This document shows positions 9,133-17,945 of a DNA stretch of 64,000 bases, piece by piece (positions within the stretch are counted from its first letter, which is position 1; each line of letters begins with the position of its first letter). The translations under genes and the position numbers were made by a program. The DNA comes from JAAZPT01 sp034180455 (GTDB lineage Bacteria > Bacillota > Clostridia > Christensenellales > Aristaeellaceae). Under the pieces are notes generated by a model. It made no database searches, was not told the origin of the DNA, and was given only the letters and a program-made list of their open reading frames with translations. The DNA lies in NCBI GenBank assembly GCA_034180455.1, contig JAXFOG010000021.1, positions 1 through 64,000 on the forward strand, given 5' to 3'.

Positions 9133-10752
9133 TTATTTGTTAGTATCCTCATCAGGTCTTACAGGGGCATTTTTGAGAATTTCTTTCCACCAATCTGGAT
9201 AAGGAGCACGCTCCATATTGATTCTTCCGAACATGTACTTTCCGTAAAGTTCATCACCAAGATCTCTCCAGTATTCATGCCATTCAACAGCATTTCCATA
9301 AGCATAAGAAGTTAGCAACTCTACAGCTTCATCGTTCTTGCCCTCTTTAATAAGTTCGCTTGCAACTTTCTGCAGCTCATTTACAACTACATACTGCTGA
9401 GCAAGTCTTGAGTCTCTTGCTTCATGAATATCTACTACAGCCTTTTCATAGTTGCTTTCTGCAGTTCTTTGTACATAAGCATTGATCCACCATCCAGAAT
9501 TGCGATCAAATTTGGTGTATCTGGTACCTGTTGAGTAAAGTGCAGGTAATCTTGTCATAGATGCCCAAAGTGGAACTATGTATGATGTATCAGCAGCGCC
9601 ATATCCGAACCATACCAAGCACTTTGCTTCGTCAGGTAGATCACCCTTTACATTGGCTATTGTCTGATATGTGCAGCGATACAGGTTAATAGGTCTTTCC
9701 TTATGGAACTCGTTCAAAACATTGCCATAAGGACCAGCTTCCGGCTGTTTTGAAAGGTCATATTCTGTACCTGCATAGTAGTCGCTGTTCAGAAGCATAA
9801 CATCATTTACAGATAGCTTTTTCTCAGGAATTACATACAATGGGTATCTTGTAGCTGTAGAATCCAGCTTCAGGCCAGGAGCTACTAGGTCAAATGCACG
9901 CCACTCTCTCCTTGAAGAATATGTCTGATCATTTGGTGCAAAGAACTCTGCAGGTTTGAAAGGTTCGCCAGAATTCTCTTTCCAAATCTCGTTGTCTATA
10001 GCAAATTGCTTCATATTTGCAGAACACATGTAGTTATCTTTATCTTCAAAATCAAACTCGTCTATTCTAGCGCGGTTTGCTGCAACAAAGAATGCATTTT
10101 CAGGAATTCTTACAGCTGCCCACAAATCTCTGCCATAAACTTCAATAATCCATACTTCATTGCCGTCACAGATATTGATTGTTTCGCCCTCTGTATTCCA
10201 GCCGTACTTTTCTACCAAGCCACCAATAATCTCAACAGCTTCTTTTGCCGTCTTTGCTCTTTCAAGAGCTATGTGCTGTACCTGGTAGCAGTCCATCAAG
10301 CCATCATTATTGTCATAGATAAGAGACTGAATCTTTTTGCCATACTCTGTGGATGAATCAATCCAGAATGTAGATTCGCCCATAGCTAGGCCGTGTTCAT
10401 TAATTATTGAATAGTTGGAATGCAGATATTGATATGTATCATTTGGCTGATCCATTTCCCCAATTACAGAGCCGCCACCATAGTTTTTAACTTCCGGATA
10501 CTGGCTCCAATCACCATACTTATTGCCGTTTAGAACAATGTCTCTCTTTACTCCTTCTCCGCCCTTCATACGAGGAATAATCCACATTCTGGAATCATCG
10601 CTTGTTGAGTCGCATGTATGAGTAACGATAGTTGATCCGTCGGCCGTAGCTTCTTTGCCTACGCCGAAGATTGTACATGCAGATGCACTGTTAACAATCA
10701 TAAACGATACTAATACAAGTGCAAAGAAACCAAAAAGTCTACTTTTTTTCAT
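9133..10752 (-). CDS. C69-family dipeptidase, secreted
   Basis: A 539-residue Ntn-hydrolase of the C69 (PepD) family. A signal peptide of 25 residues ends ASA and the mature protein would begin with C26 (CTIFGVGKEATADGS), the N-terminal nucleophile of the family. Later motifs GESTFWI and EIWIIEVYG-like segments fit. C69 enzymes cleave dipeptides and some process cell-wall or gamma-glutamyl compounds. Being secreted and encoded between the synthase genes and an aspartoacylase-like hydrolase, it may trim released glutamyl oligomers outside the cell (inference). Confidence 0.85.
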   Translation of the reverse strand: MKKSRLFGFFALVLVSFMIVNSASACTIFGVGKEATADGSTIVTHTCDSTSDDSRMWIIPRMKGGEGVKRDIVLNGNKYGDWSQYPEVKNYGGGSVIGEMDQPNDTYQYLHSNYSIINEHGLAMGESTFWIDSSTEYGKKIQSLIYDNNDGLMDCYQVQHIALERAKTAKEAVEIIGGLVEKYGWNTEGETINICDGNEVWIIEVYGRDLWAAVRIPENAFFVAANRARIDEFDFEDKDNYMCSANMKQFAIDNEIWKENSGEPFKPAEFFAPNDQTYSSRREWRAFDLVAPGLKLDSTATRYPLYVIPEKKLSVNDVMLLNSDYYAGTEYDLSKQPEAGPYGNVLNEFHKERPINLYRCTYQTIANVKGDLPDEAKCLVWFGYGAADTSYIVPLWASMTRLPALYSTGTRYTKFDRNSGWWINAYVQRTAESNYEKAVVDIHEARDSRLAQQYVVVNELQKVASELIKEGKNDEAVELLTSYAYGNAVEWHEYWRDLGDELYGKYMFGRINMERAPYPDWWKEILKNAPVRPDEDTNK

Positions 10753-10769
10753 TAGTCTACATCCTCCAT

Positions 10770-11948
10770 CTAAAATTTAAATATTTTGCTTGCGTCTGCT
10801 TCCTCAGGATTGTGCAGGTAGTATCCGCAATCATTTTCCATCAAATCATTATAACTTGGCAATTCCAAAAGCACTTCTTTTTCAGGAAAGCTCATGTTCA
10901 TCCAATTTATAACTTCTGCCGCTCCAGATAGGTGTCTGCCTACGCGAAGTTTCATCGGGCAGCCTACATTTTTATCATATTCTACATATGTAAGGCCATG
11001 CTCCATAGCAGTGCCTAGGAACTCATCCGCACCAATTGTCTGCAATTCTTCTGTCATAGGTCCTACTATCCAGTCTGTAAACGGCTGTGGAGTTTCCATA
11101 AGAACAGCTAATGTATCACTGAAATCGCCCCATTCTCTGTGTGATAGACCTCTAAGATTCTTTGGAGAAGCTTCACACTTCATATAGAACTGACTTGCAG
11201 ATAAGTTCATAGCAGCCATCATAGCAATGTCTAATGCCCTCTCATGAGCAACGTACGTTTCAACAACAGGATACATTACGGCTGCTTCATGACTATCAAT
11301 AGCCATGTCAACCTTTTCGTTCCTGATAATCTGCATAATAGCATAGCAGGCACGCTCAAGAGGAGCGCCATTCTCTCGACCCGGATAGCAGCGATTAATA
11401 TTTCTTAAATCCTGATATGTGAGTTGCAATCCTGAAGGATAATGCCTGTATGTAAATGGATCAGGCCAAGAATCCAAAGGATTAGCCCATCTGTCACCTA
11501 TCTTATACTTTGCGCTTCCCCATGAAGTCTTTATACTGTAAAACTGAGGATAAGCGTTACCTAGCATACCAAGGGTAGTAGCGCTACGATTCGCCTGTGG
11601 AATAACTATAACTCTGCCCTTTGTTACATGGATATTTTCCATCATAATAAATGCAGAAAGACTTGCTGCAGGCTCATATGGATGTGTTCCACCCAAATAG
11701 AGTATAGTTCCACCTGGCACCCCTGAATCAAAGAAGAATACAGGAGTATCCACCATTGTTCCCTTTAGGCTAGGTACATAATCGCTAAGCATTTTTTTAT
11801 CGGTGTATGAATCGGATACCACAACCGTTTCTTGATAATGCCTATGTTCATAGAAGCGAACACCTGCAGTAACAGCCAACAATAGGGCACAAAGACAAGC
11901 AACAATCTTTATAGTAAAATCTTTGCGATTTGTGCTTTCTCTTTCCAT
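10770..11948 (-). CDS. Membrane-anchored succinylglutamate desuccinylase/aspartoacylase-like zinc hydrolase
   Basis: 392 residues with an N-terminal membrane anchor (about 13-30). The fold is M14-carboxypeptidase-like: GGTHPYEPAAS supplies zinc ligands H89 and E92, NINRCYPG (183-190) is the variant of the family's DLNRxFPG substrate loop, and DSHEA supplies H220. Relatives remove acyl groups or C-terminal residues from amino acids. Placement between a C69 dipeptidase and the permease suggests an extracytoplasmic step on glutamyl peptides or a capped glutamate polymer (inference). Gap to the C69 gene is 17 bp. Confidence 0.75.
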   Translation of the reverse strand: MERESTNRKDFTIKIVACLCALLLAVTAGVRFYEHRHYQETVVVSDSYTDKKMLSDYVPSLKGTMVDTPVFFFDSGVPGGTILYLGGTHPYEPAASLSAFIMMENIHVTKGRVIVIPQANRSATTLGMLGNAYPQFYSIKTSWGSAKYKIGDRWANPLDSWPDPFTYRHYPSGLQLTYQDLRNINRCYPGRENGAPLERACYAIMQIIRNEKVDMAIDSHEAAVMYPVVETYVAHERALDIAMMAAMNLSASQFYMKCEASPKNLRGLSHREWGDFSDTLAVLMETPQPFTDWIVGPMTEELQTIGADEFLGTAMEHGLTYVEYDKNVGCPMKLRVGRHLSGAAEVINWMNMSFPEKEVLLELPSYNDLMENDCGYYLHNPEEADASKIFKF

Positions 11949-11964
11949 TATTTGTCTCTCCCTT

Positions 11965-12138
11965 CTATTTAATCTGCAGTATCCTTAAAATAAAAGGAAT
12001 TATACATAATGCATATACAATATCATTTATATAGTCTTTATGCTCTTTTCTTACAAAAAGATGTTTAATTAGAAAATAGGCGCATAAAGCAGTTATTAAC
12101 ATATACAAGTAATAAATTATTTTTTGAGCCACAACCAT
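11965..12138 (-). CDS. 57-residue two-segment membrane protein
   Basis: A short frame read directly from the minus strand: ATG at 12138, stop TAG at 11965-11967, 57 residues. It is preceded by a clear ribosome site (GGAG, 8-9 bp before the ATG) and sits 15 bp after the permease stop and 16 bp before the hydrolase start, so spacing fits an operon gene. Two hydrophobic stretches (about residues 5-28 and 39-54) flank a charged loop, HLFVRKEHKDYINDI. I recognise no family. It could be a small partner of the DctM-like permease, taking the place of a TRAP small subunit. Confidence 0.7.
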   Translation of the reverse strand: MVVAQKIIYYLYMLITALCAYFLIKHLFVRKEHKDYINDIVYALCIIPFILRILQIK

Positions 12139-12153
12139 TTGAATTCTCCTTTC

Positions 12154-13455
12154 CTAATGAACAAGAAATGCGAATTTGTCGGGCATAACCATCATAATGA
12201 ATGCTATTGCAGCCAGTATTACACAAGGTACTATTACTGCACTCAGGAACGATCTGTACGTACCTTCATAGCCCACTACCTCGCAACTAAGTCTGCCCGT
12301 AATTCTAGATGGGGGCAAACAATCGCCAATAGGAAATATAAGGCTCATTGCCGAAGCAACAATAGTCAGGTTTACTCCCATAGTGTTAAATATAAACATC
12401 AGTGGAGCTCCAAATACTACAGCACTGCCATAGTTTAAGGAGCCTTGGAGCAAAGGTGCTACAAATAATATTGATATGTAAATCCATAATATAGGCAATG
12501 TAATAAATGTAATACCTATTAGACCTTTTACACCTGTTGCAGACATAGAATTCTGCAACACACCAACACTAAGTACTGTAGCTATAAGTGGGAATATCTG
12601 CTCCATTGTCTTGTCCAGAACATTCCAGCACTGTTTAAGCGATGGCTTTTTTGGATCGCATAATATAGCTACTATAGTAGCTATAACGAATGTAAGCGGC
12701 AGCCCTATAACAGGAATTTCAAACGGCAAATAATACGATGCAAGGAATACACCTATAAGCACTACCGGAGGTACAACAATTCGCCACCAAGCAATATCTT
12801 GTGAAGCGTCTGGTAACTTAGAAAGAATTTCTGTCTTATCCTTAGGCTTGCTTCCCCATCCGAAATAAATAATAGCCAATATGCTTGCTACAATAATTGG
12901 AGCGAGCAAAGGCATAGTAAATCCTACATATGGCATATCGGCGCCCGAAGCTATCATCATTGCCCATAGGTTAACAGGAGGTGCGGCTGCACTTAGTATT
13001 GCAAAGAAGAATACAAAGGCTGCTGTCTTTTTTTCGGACAGTCCCATAGCTCTTGTAATCATTGCAACCATGCTACCAAGTACGAAAACGGATATGCTAC
13101 CGGCACCTGTGATTGCGCCAGGAATAAGCATAAATATTGCCATAACTGTTAGCAATAACCATTTATTATTGGAGCGACTTACCAATTTTCTGGTAAGAGT
13201 GGTGATTGCTCCGCTTTCCGAATAAAAATTAACAAAAAACGATGCGGTGACAAATAGTAGTGCAATATCAAGATTTACAAAAAGTCCTTCAACAAATACT
13301 CTGGAAAAGGAATTTGTCCAGCCATGAGCACACGCAAACAAAATACCCACAGCTGCAGTTATTAGCATAGATATTTCAGCTGATTTAAGAAAAATGCTGC
13401 TGATAACAAATGCCGCTACCATTGCCACTAAAATTATAGTAGTAGTTAGATACAC
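12154..13455 (-). CDS. TRAP/DctM-like (ion transporter superfamily) large permease
   Basis: A 433-residue polytopic protein with about 12 hydrophobic segments in two halves. The repeated signatures GAITGAGSISVFVLGSM and AAPPVNLWAMMI in the first half and DCLPPSRITGR in the second are those of DctM-like permeases of the IT superfamily. Typical TRAP systems also need a DctP binding protein and a four-segment DctQ; neither is present here, and a secreted 200-residue protein and a 57-residue membrane protein flank the gene instead. Substrate may be glutamate, glutamyl peptides or another carboxylate (inference). Confidence 0.7.
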   Translation of the reverse strand: MYLTTTIILVAMVAAFVISSIFLKSAEISMLITAAVGILFACAHGWTNSFSRVFVEGLFVNLDIALLFVTASFFVNFYSESGAITTLTRKLVSRSNNKWLLLTVMAIFMLIPGAITGAGSISVFVLGSMVAMITRAMGLSEKKTAAFVFFFAILSAAAPPVNLWAMMIASGADMPYVGFTMPLLAPIIVASILAIIYFGWGSKPKDKTEILSKLPDASQDIAWWRIVVPPVVLIGVFLASYYLPFEIPVIGLPLTFVIATIVAILCDPKKPSLKQCWNVLDKTMEQIFPLIATVLSVGVLQNSMSATGVKGLIGITFITLPILWIYISILFVAPLLQGSLNYGSAVVFGAPLMFIFNTMGVNLTIVASAMSLIFPIGDCLPPSRITGRLSCEVVGYEGTYRSFLSAVIVPCVILAAIAFIMMVMPDKFAFLVH

Positions 13456-13465
13456 ATTTTCCTCC

Positions 13466-13489
13466 TTAAGCTTTATTCAAAAAGCTTAA
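13466..13489 (-). other. Hairpin in front of the permease ribosome site
   Basis: TTAAGCTTT and AAAGCTTAA form a 9-bp stem immediately upstream of the permease's GGAGG (complement of 13461-13465). It lies between the first and second genes of the operon and may set their relative expression. Confidence 0.4.
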
Positions 13490-13498
13490 TTCCATATT

Positions 13499-14101
13499 TT
13501 AAGGCTTAACAAAAATATCTTTTGACAGATTCATAAAATCCATAGCGCTGTCTATAAGTACCAATGGAATATTATGTTCTTCTTTGATTTTGTCAAACCT
13601 GCCGTCTGCATTGCCGTCCTTAATTACTACCATCATTGATGAGAGAGGACATACTGCGTCTATGCAACGCTCGTTGGCATTTGTAGGTATATCAGATCTT
13701 TTATCTTTCTCAAGTAAAACCGCGATTACTGGGATATTATTTTCCTTAGCAGTTTTCATTACCTCGTTTACTCTATCGATTTCTTCATCGATAGTAATGC
13801 CTGTTGCTCCAAGTCCCTTATCTGTTGAGCCTATAACGATAACTATAGCCTTATAAGGCAATTCTGTAACATCTTTTGCATATGGAACGTCTACATAGTA
13901 GAAGTCTTTGTCCAGCTCGAGTGTATTGGCTTGCTTAATAAGCAAACGACCCATCTTGCCTCCAGGCCCTTGACCCGCATTCGTAATCATAAATGGGGTC
14001 TCAAATTTCAGAGGTTCATCACCAGATACCTCAGCCATGACAAATGAAGGTAGCATGCTTACAAGTAAAACAGCTACTATCAATGCTAGAAATTTTTTCA
14101 T
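13499..14101 (-). CDS. Secreted protein of unknown function, first gene of the poly-gamma-glutamate operon
   Basis: 200 residues starting with a signal peptide (hydrophobic residues 4-21, probable cleavage after VMA at 23). The mature part begins with PFMITNAGQGPGGKMGRLL and contains VIVIGSTDKGLGATGITIDEE, a glycine-rich P-loop-like or nucleotide-fold-like stretch, with PVIAVLLEKDKR and a final NIPLVLIDSAMDFMN; this reads as a small alpha/beta domain. I believe similar proteins travel with this permease family (possibly DUF6305), but cannot confirm. It stands where a solute-binding protein would be expected. A strong ribosome site (GGAGG, complement of 14109-14113) precedes the ATG. Confidence 0.6.
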   Translation of the reverse strand: MKKFLALIVAVLLVSMLPSFVMAEVSGDEPLKFETPFMITNAGQGPGGKMGRLLIKQANTLELDKDFYYVDVPYAKDVTELPYKAIVIVIGSTDKGLGATGITIDEEIDRVNEVMKTAKENNIPVIAVLLEKDKRSDIPTNANERCIDAVCPLSSMMVVIKDGNADGRFDKIKEEHNIPLVLIDSAMDFMNLSKDIFVKP

Positions 14102-14596
14102 ATTCCTTCCTCCTAAAAAATCTCTTGGGGAGCTCCATCCACAAGGAACTATATAATCATATTCATATTCAATTTATTGTTTGTTATACAGCACTTGTGT
14201 ATATCAAAACTCCACTATATTTGTTTATATACTAGCATAAACATTCTAAATTTGCAAATTATGGCAATATTTATATTGTTTTAGATAAATCTTTAATGTT
14301 TTTTGCAACTTTAGAAAGTATATTTCACGTTTTTGATCATGATTTATTCTTATTTCTTAAATACGATATGCTCTGCCAATATAAATATCTAATAAATTAA
14401 ATTGTTAAAATATTAAAAAAAGAATTATGTTTTTTATACTGCTAAATTAATATTTATTTTCATTTAGAATAAGCTTATTATAACTATTGATAAATTGTTT
14501 ATTTTTATATCAGAAAAAACATTTTCTTTTTAAATTTTTATTTAAATACATAAAAAGTATCATATTCTTTTATTTTTTTCTAGGAAATAATTTCAC
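14102..14596. other. AT-rich intergenic region between divergent transcription units
   Basis: About 495 bp, extremely AT-rich, separating the poly-gamma-glutamate operon from the serS leader. Apart from the ribosome site and candidate promoter on the left I see no gene, strong hairpin or repeat. The long leader of the operon (about 120 nt) could hold regulation. Confidence 0.6.
14229..14257 (-). promoter_or_regulatory. Candidate promoter of the poly-gamma-glutamate operon
   Basis: On the minus strand TTGCAA (14252-14257) and TAGTAT (14229-14234) are 17 bp apart, about 130 bp upstream of the first gene. Other weaker boxes occur in this AT-rich region, so the assignment is tentative. Confidence 0.4.
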
Positions 14597-14625
14597 TTGA
14601 CATGGTATATGCTTTGAGCTAAAAT
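14597..14625 (+). promoter_or_regulatory. Promoter of the serS T-box transcript
   Basis: TTGACA (14597-14602) and TAAAAT (14620-14625), spacer 17 bp. The predicted start near 14632 coincides with the first strand of T-box stem I. Confidence 0.8.
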
Positions 14626-14631
14626 GCGAGT

Positions 14632-14828
14632 ATAGACTATGAAAGGGAAAATACCTATTTACAGAGATTGCCGTAAGGTGAAAAGGCAAAAATGGTTTTC
14701 CACCCTGGAGTCTGCAGCGATGAGTTGCGTGGCATGTGTCCATAATAGCACAATAATTAAGAGGGAGCTTGACTCCAATATGGGTGGCACCGCGGTAATA
14801 CCGTCCCAAATTAAAGGGGCTTTTTTTA
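14632..14828 (+). promoter_or_regulatory. T-box riboswitch of serS
   Basis: The hallmark antiterminator element GGGTGGCACCGCGG is at 14782-14795. Stem I can be drawn: AGACT at the 5' end with AGTCT after position 14708, AGGG with CCCT inside it, and a distal hairpin TTGCC/GGCAA holding GGTGAAAA. The internal loop on the 3' side reads TTTCCA, so the serine codon UCC at 14699-14701 followed by A is the likely specifier. A terminator, GTCCC (14803-14807) with GGGGC (14816-14820) plus a T-run, ends the leader. Uncharged tRNA-Ser would allow read-through into serS. Confidence 0.9.
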
Positions 14829-14847
14829 TTGCCCGAGAGGAGAAAAT

Positions 14848-16113
14848 ATGTTAGACATAAGAAAGATCAGGGAAAACCCAGATATCCTAAGCGAAGCATT
14901 AAAAAATCGTAATATGGATATTGACCTAAAACCACTGCTTGACGCAGATGCAAAAAGGCGAGAGATACTGTCGGAGGTTGAGGACCTTAAAAACACCAGA
15001 AACACAGTATCAAAGGAAATAGGCGCAATTAAAAAAAGTGGTGGGGACGCAAGCGCAATTATGGAAGAAATGCGCAGTGTTGGCGAAAAGATTTCTAATC
15101 TTGATGCACAGATAGCTGAGCTAGACTCACAGATTGAAGACTTCTTGATGAGAATTCCAAATCTACCAAGCGATACTACTCCAATAGGAAAAGATGAAAC
15201 AGAGAACATTGAGCAGCGCAGGAATGGTACACCACGAACCTTTGATTTTGAAGCAAAGGCACACTGGGATATAGGCACAGACCTTGGTATCCTAGATTTT
15301 GAGAGTGCAGCCAAAATCTCTGGCGCAAGATTTACTGTGTATAAGGGACTTGGCGCAAGGCTTGAAAGATCAATAATAAACTTTTATATGGATGAGCATT
15401 CAAAGAATGGATATACTGAAATACTCCCTCCATACATGGTTACACGTGCAACCATGACAGGTACAGGGCAGTTACCAAAATTTGAAGATGATGCATACAA
15501 AGTAGATGAAAACACCTTCCTGATTCCAACAGCTGAGGTGCCAGTAACCAACCTATATAGAGGCGATATACTTGATGGCGATAAATTGCCTATTAGAAAC
15601 GTAGCATATTCTGCTTGTTTTAGAGCAGAAGCTGGTAGCGCAGGTAGAGATACCAGAGGACTAATTAGACAGCATCAGTTTAACAAGGTTGAACTTGTAA
15701 AGATCTCAAAGCCAGAAAGTAGCTATGACGAGCTAGAGCATATGACAGCTTCTGCAGAGCATGTTTTGCAGCTGCTAGGACTACCTTATAGAGTAATAGC
15801 TCTATGCACAGGTGATATAGGCTTCTCTGCTGCAAAGACCTATGATATAGAGGTTTGGATGCCAAGCTACAACAGATATGTTGAAATCTCAAGCTGCAGC
15901 AACTGCGAGGATTTCCAAGCGAGAAGAGCCAATATTAGATTTAAAAGAGATGCAAAGAGCAAACCAGAATTTGTGCATACTCTAAACGGTTCTGGTGTTG
16001 CAGTAGGTAGAACAGTGGCAGCAGTGCTTGAAAACTATCAAAATGCAGATGGCAGCGTAACAGTTCCAGAAGTATTAAGACCTTATATGGGTTGCGATAA
16101 AATTACAAAATAA
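14848..16113 (+). CDS. serS: Seryl-tRNA synthetase
   Basis: 421 residues, the usual length. An N-terminal coiled-coil tRNA-binding arm (about residues 30-100) precedes the class II catalytic core; the TAEVPVTNLYRG segment, the motif 2 region FRAEAGSAGRDTRGLIRQHQFNKVEL and the motif 3 region LNGSGVAVGRTVAAVLEN are all present. It charges tRNA-Ser with serine in the cytoplasm. GAGGAG precedes the ATG. The upstream T-box and downstream terminator make it a self-contained unit. Confidence 0.98.
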   Translation: MLDIRKIRENPDILSEALKNRNMDIDLKPLLDADAKRREILSEVEDLKNTRNTVSKEIGAIKKSGGDASAIMEEMRSVGEKISNLDAQIAELDSQIEDFLMRIPNLPSDTTPIGKDETENIEQRRNGTPRTFDFEAKAHWDIGTDLGILDFESAAKISGARFTVYKGLGARLERSIINFYMDEHSKNGYTEILPPYMVTRATMTGTGQLPKFEDDAYKVDENTFLIPTAEVPVTNLYRGDILDGDKLPIRNVAYSACFRAEAGSAGRDTRGLIRQHQFNKVELVKISKPESSYDELEHMTASAEHVLQLLGLPYRVIALCTGDIGFSAAKTYDIEVWMPSYNRYVEISSCSNCEDFQARRANIRFKRDAKSKPEFVHTLNGSGVAVGRTVAAVLENYQNADGSVTVPEVLRPYMGCDKITK

Positions 16114-16120
16114 TTAAATT

Positions 16121-16147
16121 AAAAAGGCGTCTAGGCGCTTTTTTTTA
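16121..16147 (+). terminator. Terminator of serS
   Basis: AAAAAG-GCG pairs with CGC-TTTTT (one bulged base, TCTAGG loop) and runs into eight T residues. It overlaps the end of the converging rmuC gene by a few bases. Confidence 0.75.
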
Positions 16148-17398
16148 TTCTTCAATATGCCAATCATTATCCATATCTATATTGCTAAGATGCTTATGTA
16201 TGTTTTTGCTCTTGCTAAATGCACTGTCTATTGAGTCTCCAGCCTGCTGTATACGCTGCCTTGTTTGCTCAAGAATCTTAGAGAAGTTTGCAAAGTCATC
16301 TCGAATAAGCACAAGCGACCTTTTTATTTCGTCGCTTCTTTGTTCTATAACTATGCTCTTAAATCCCAGTTGCAAACTATTTAGCATAGCCATCATAGTG
16401 CTTGGCCCTGATGGCATAACTCTAAATTTCTGCTGAAGTTCCTCCACTAGAGAAGTGTTTTTTACTACCTCGGCATATAGGCTTTCAAGTGGCAAAAACA
16501 TTATAGCAAAGTCAGTAGTGTATGGTGGTTTTATATATTTATCGCTTATGCGCTTTGCTTCAGTCTTTATTGCCGTTGCAAAGGCTTTTTGCTCACGAGT
16601 CACATCTCCCTGCTCATCATAAGCTGCTAGCAGCCTTTTATAGCTTTCCTGAGGGAACTTGCTATCTATTGGCAAATAAATTTTTTCTGATTTACTTGGT
16701 AAGATTACAGCATACTCCACTCTCTCGCTAGAGCCTGGTACAACTTGAACATTGCTTTCGTATTGATTGCCTGTAAGAGCTTGCTCTAGTATAATTCCAA
16801 GCTGTATCTCTCCCCATGTGCCACGCGTCTTGACATTGCTAAGTGTCCTACGCAGCTCATCTATTCCACTGCCTAGCGCTTGCATCTCGCCTATTGACTT
16901 ATATACTCCCTCTAGTCTTTCGCTTATAAGTGCAAAACTCTCGCTGAGTTTTTTGTCTAGGCTTTCGGCAAGGCGACTATCTACGGTATTGCGAATACTG
17001 TCTATACTCTGTTTGTTTTCTTGCCTAATACTATCTACAATGCTAAGCATTTGTCTTAGGTTGTCCTCAGTAGTTCTATACTGATTGTTCAATATATCTC
17101 TTTGTTCTGCTCTGGTGTTGAAATCTTCTTGCTTTATATTGTCAATTTGATGCAAAAGCAGACTGATATTATTATTTATAACATTAAAAGACGAACTATA
17201 AAATTCATAGTCGTCTGTCTGATAAGCTAATATATTTTTAAGGTTCTGAAGGCTTTGTTCTTTCAGTCGTTTTATACTTATAAACTGAATAATTGCAAGT
17301 ATTAAAAGCAAAACTGATAAGCCTATAAGCACATATAAGAGCGTACTAAATCTCCCTCCTGCCCTCCAGAGCCTTGGAAAGGGTAATCTCATCAGCAT
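16145..17398 (-). CDS. rmuC: RmuC-family DNA recombination protein
   Basis: Up to 417 residues: an N-terminal membrane segment (FSTLLYVLIGLSVLLLILAII, about 18-38), a long coiled coil (about 40-180) and the conserved RmuC nuclease-like domain, with TRGTWGEIQLGIILEQAL near 193, DSKFPQESY near 246 and FAIMFLPLESLYAEV near 299. RmuC limits recombination between inverted repeats; its chemistry is poorly known. The frame overlaps recR by 53 bp. The start is unsure: the GGAGG at the end of recR has no standard start codon at good distance in this frame, so a GTG at codon 23 is an alternative. Confidence 0.85.
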   Translation of the reverse strand: MLMRLPFPRLWRAGGRFSTLLYVLIGLSVLLLILAIIQFISIKRLKEQSLQNLKNILAYQTDDYEFYSSSFNVINNNISLLLHQIDNIKQEDFNTRAEQRDILNNQYRTTEDNLRQMLSIVDSIRQENKQSIDSIRNTVDSRLAESLDKKLSESFALISERLEGVYKSIGEMQALGSGIDELRRTLSNVKTRGTWGEIQLGIILEQALTGNQYESNVQVVPGSSERVEYAVILPSKSEKIYLPIDSKFPQESYKRLLAAYDEQGDVTREQKAFATAIKTEAKRISDKYIKPPYTTDFAIMFLPLESLYAEVVKNTSLVEELQQKFRVMPSGPSTMMAMLNSLQLGFKSIVIEQRSDEIKRSLVLIRDDFANFSKILEQTRQRIQQAGDSIDSAFSKSKNIHKHLSNIDMDNDWHIEE

Positions 17399-17945
17399 AC
17401 TCTAAGTCGCTACCAATAGGCACGCCTCGTGCTATACGTGTAATGCGAACATTCTTGCCTTCAAGCATTCTAGCAATATAGCTTGCAGTAGCCTCTCCCT
17501 CAATATCTGGGTTTGTTGCAAGAATTATCTCTTTTACATTGCCTTTGTTTACTCTATCCAAAAGTCCTTTGATATTTATATCGTCTGGCCCTATGTTGTT
17601 CATTGGTGAAAGAGTACCATGTAAAACATGATACACACCCTTATAATCCTGTATGCGCTCAAGCGCTATAACGTCTCTTGGATCTCTCACTACACATATA
17701 ACGCTATTATCACGCTTTCTATCAGAGCATACTGAACATTGCTCTCCCACAGAATAATTGCCACATATATCGCAATAGCGTATTTCTCGTCTTGCGTTAT
17801 ATATTTCATAGGACATTTGCTTTACTTCGTCTATTGGTAAGCTAATAAGATAATAGGCTAGTCTTTGAGCCGATTTTTTACCTATGCCTGGCAAGCGAGA
17901 GAGCTGATTGACCATACGGGCAATTGGCTCTACCTGATAATCCAT
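17346..17945 (-). CDS. recR: Recombination mediator RecR
   Basis: 199 residues, full length. It has the helix-hairpin-helix LSRLPGIGKKSAQRLA (15-30), a C4 zinc finger (C58, C61, C70, C73) and a Toprim domain with VVRDPRDVIALER and ILATNPDIEGEATA. RecR with RecO/RecF loads RecA on gapped DNA. The TAATG junction with ybaB overlaps by one base, the conserved ybaB-recR pairing; the usual dnaX partner is not in this window. Confidence 0.97.
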   Translation of the reverse strand: MDYQVEPIARMVNQLSRLPGIGKKSAQRLAYYLISLPIDEVKQMSYEIYNARREIRYCDICGNYSVGEQCSVCSDRKRDNSVICVVRDPRDVIALERIQDYKGVYHVLHGTLSPMNNIGPDDINIKGLLDRVNKGNVKEIILATNPDIEGEATASYIARMLEGKNVRITRIARGVPIGSDLEYADEITLSKALEGRREI

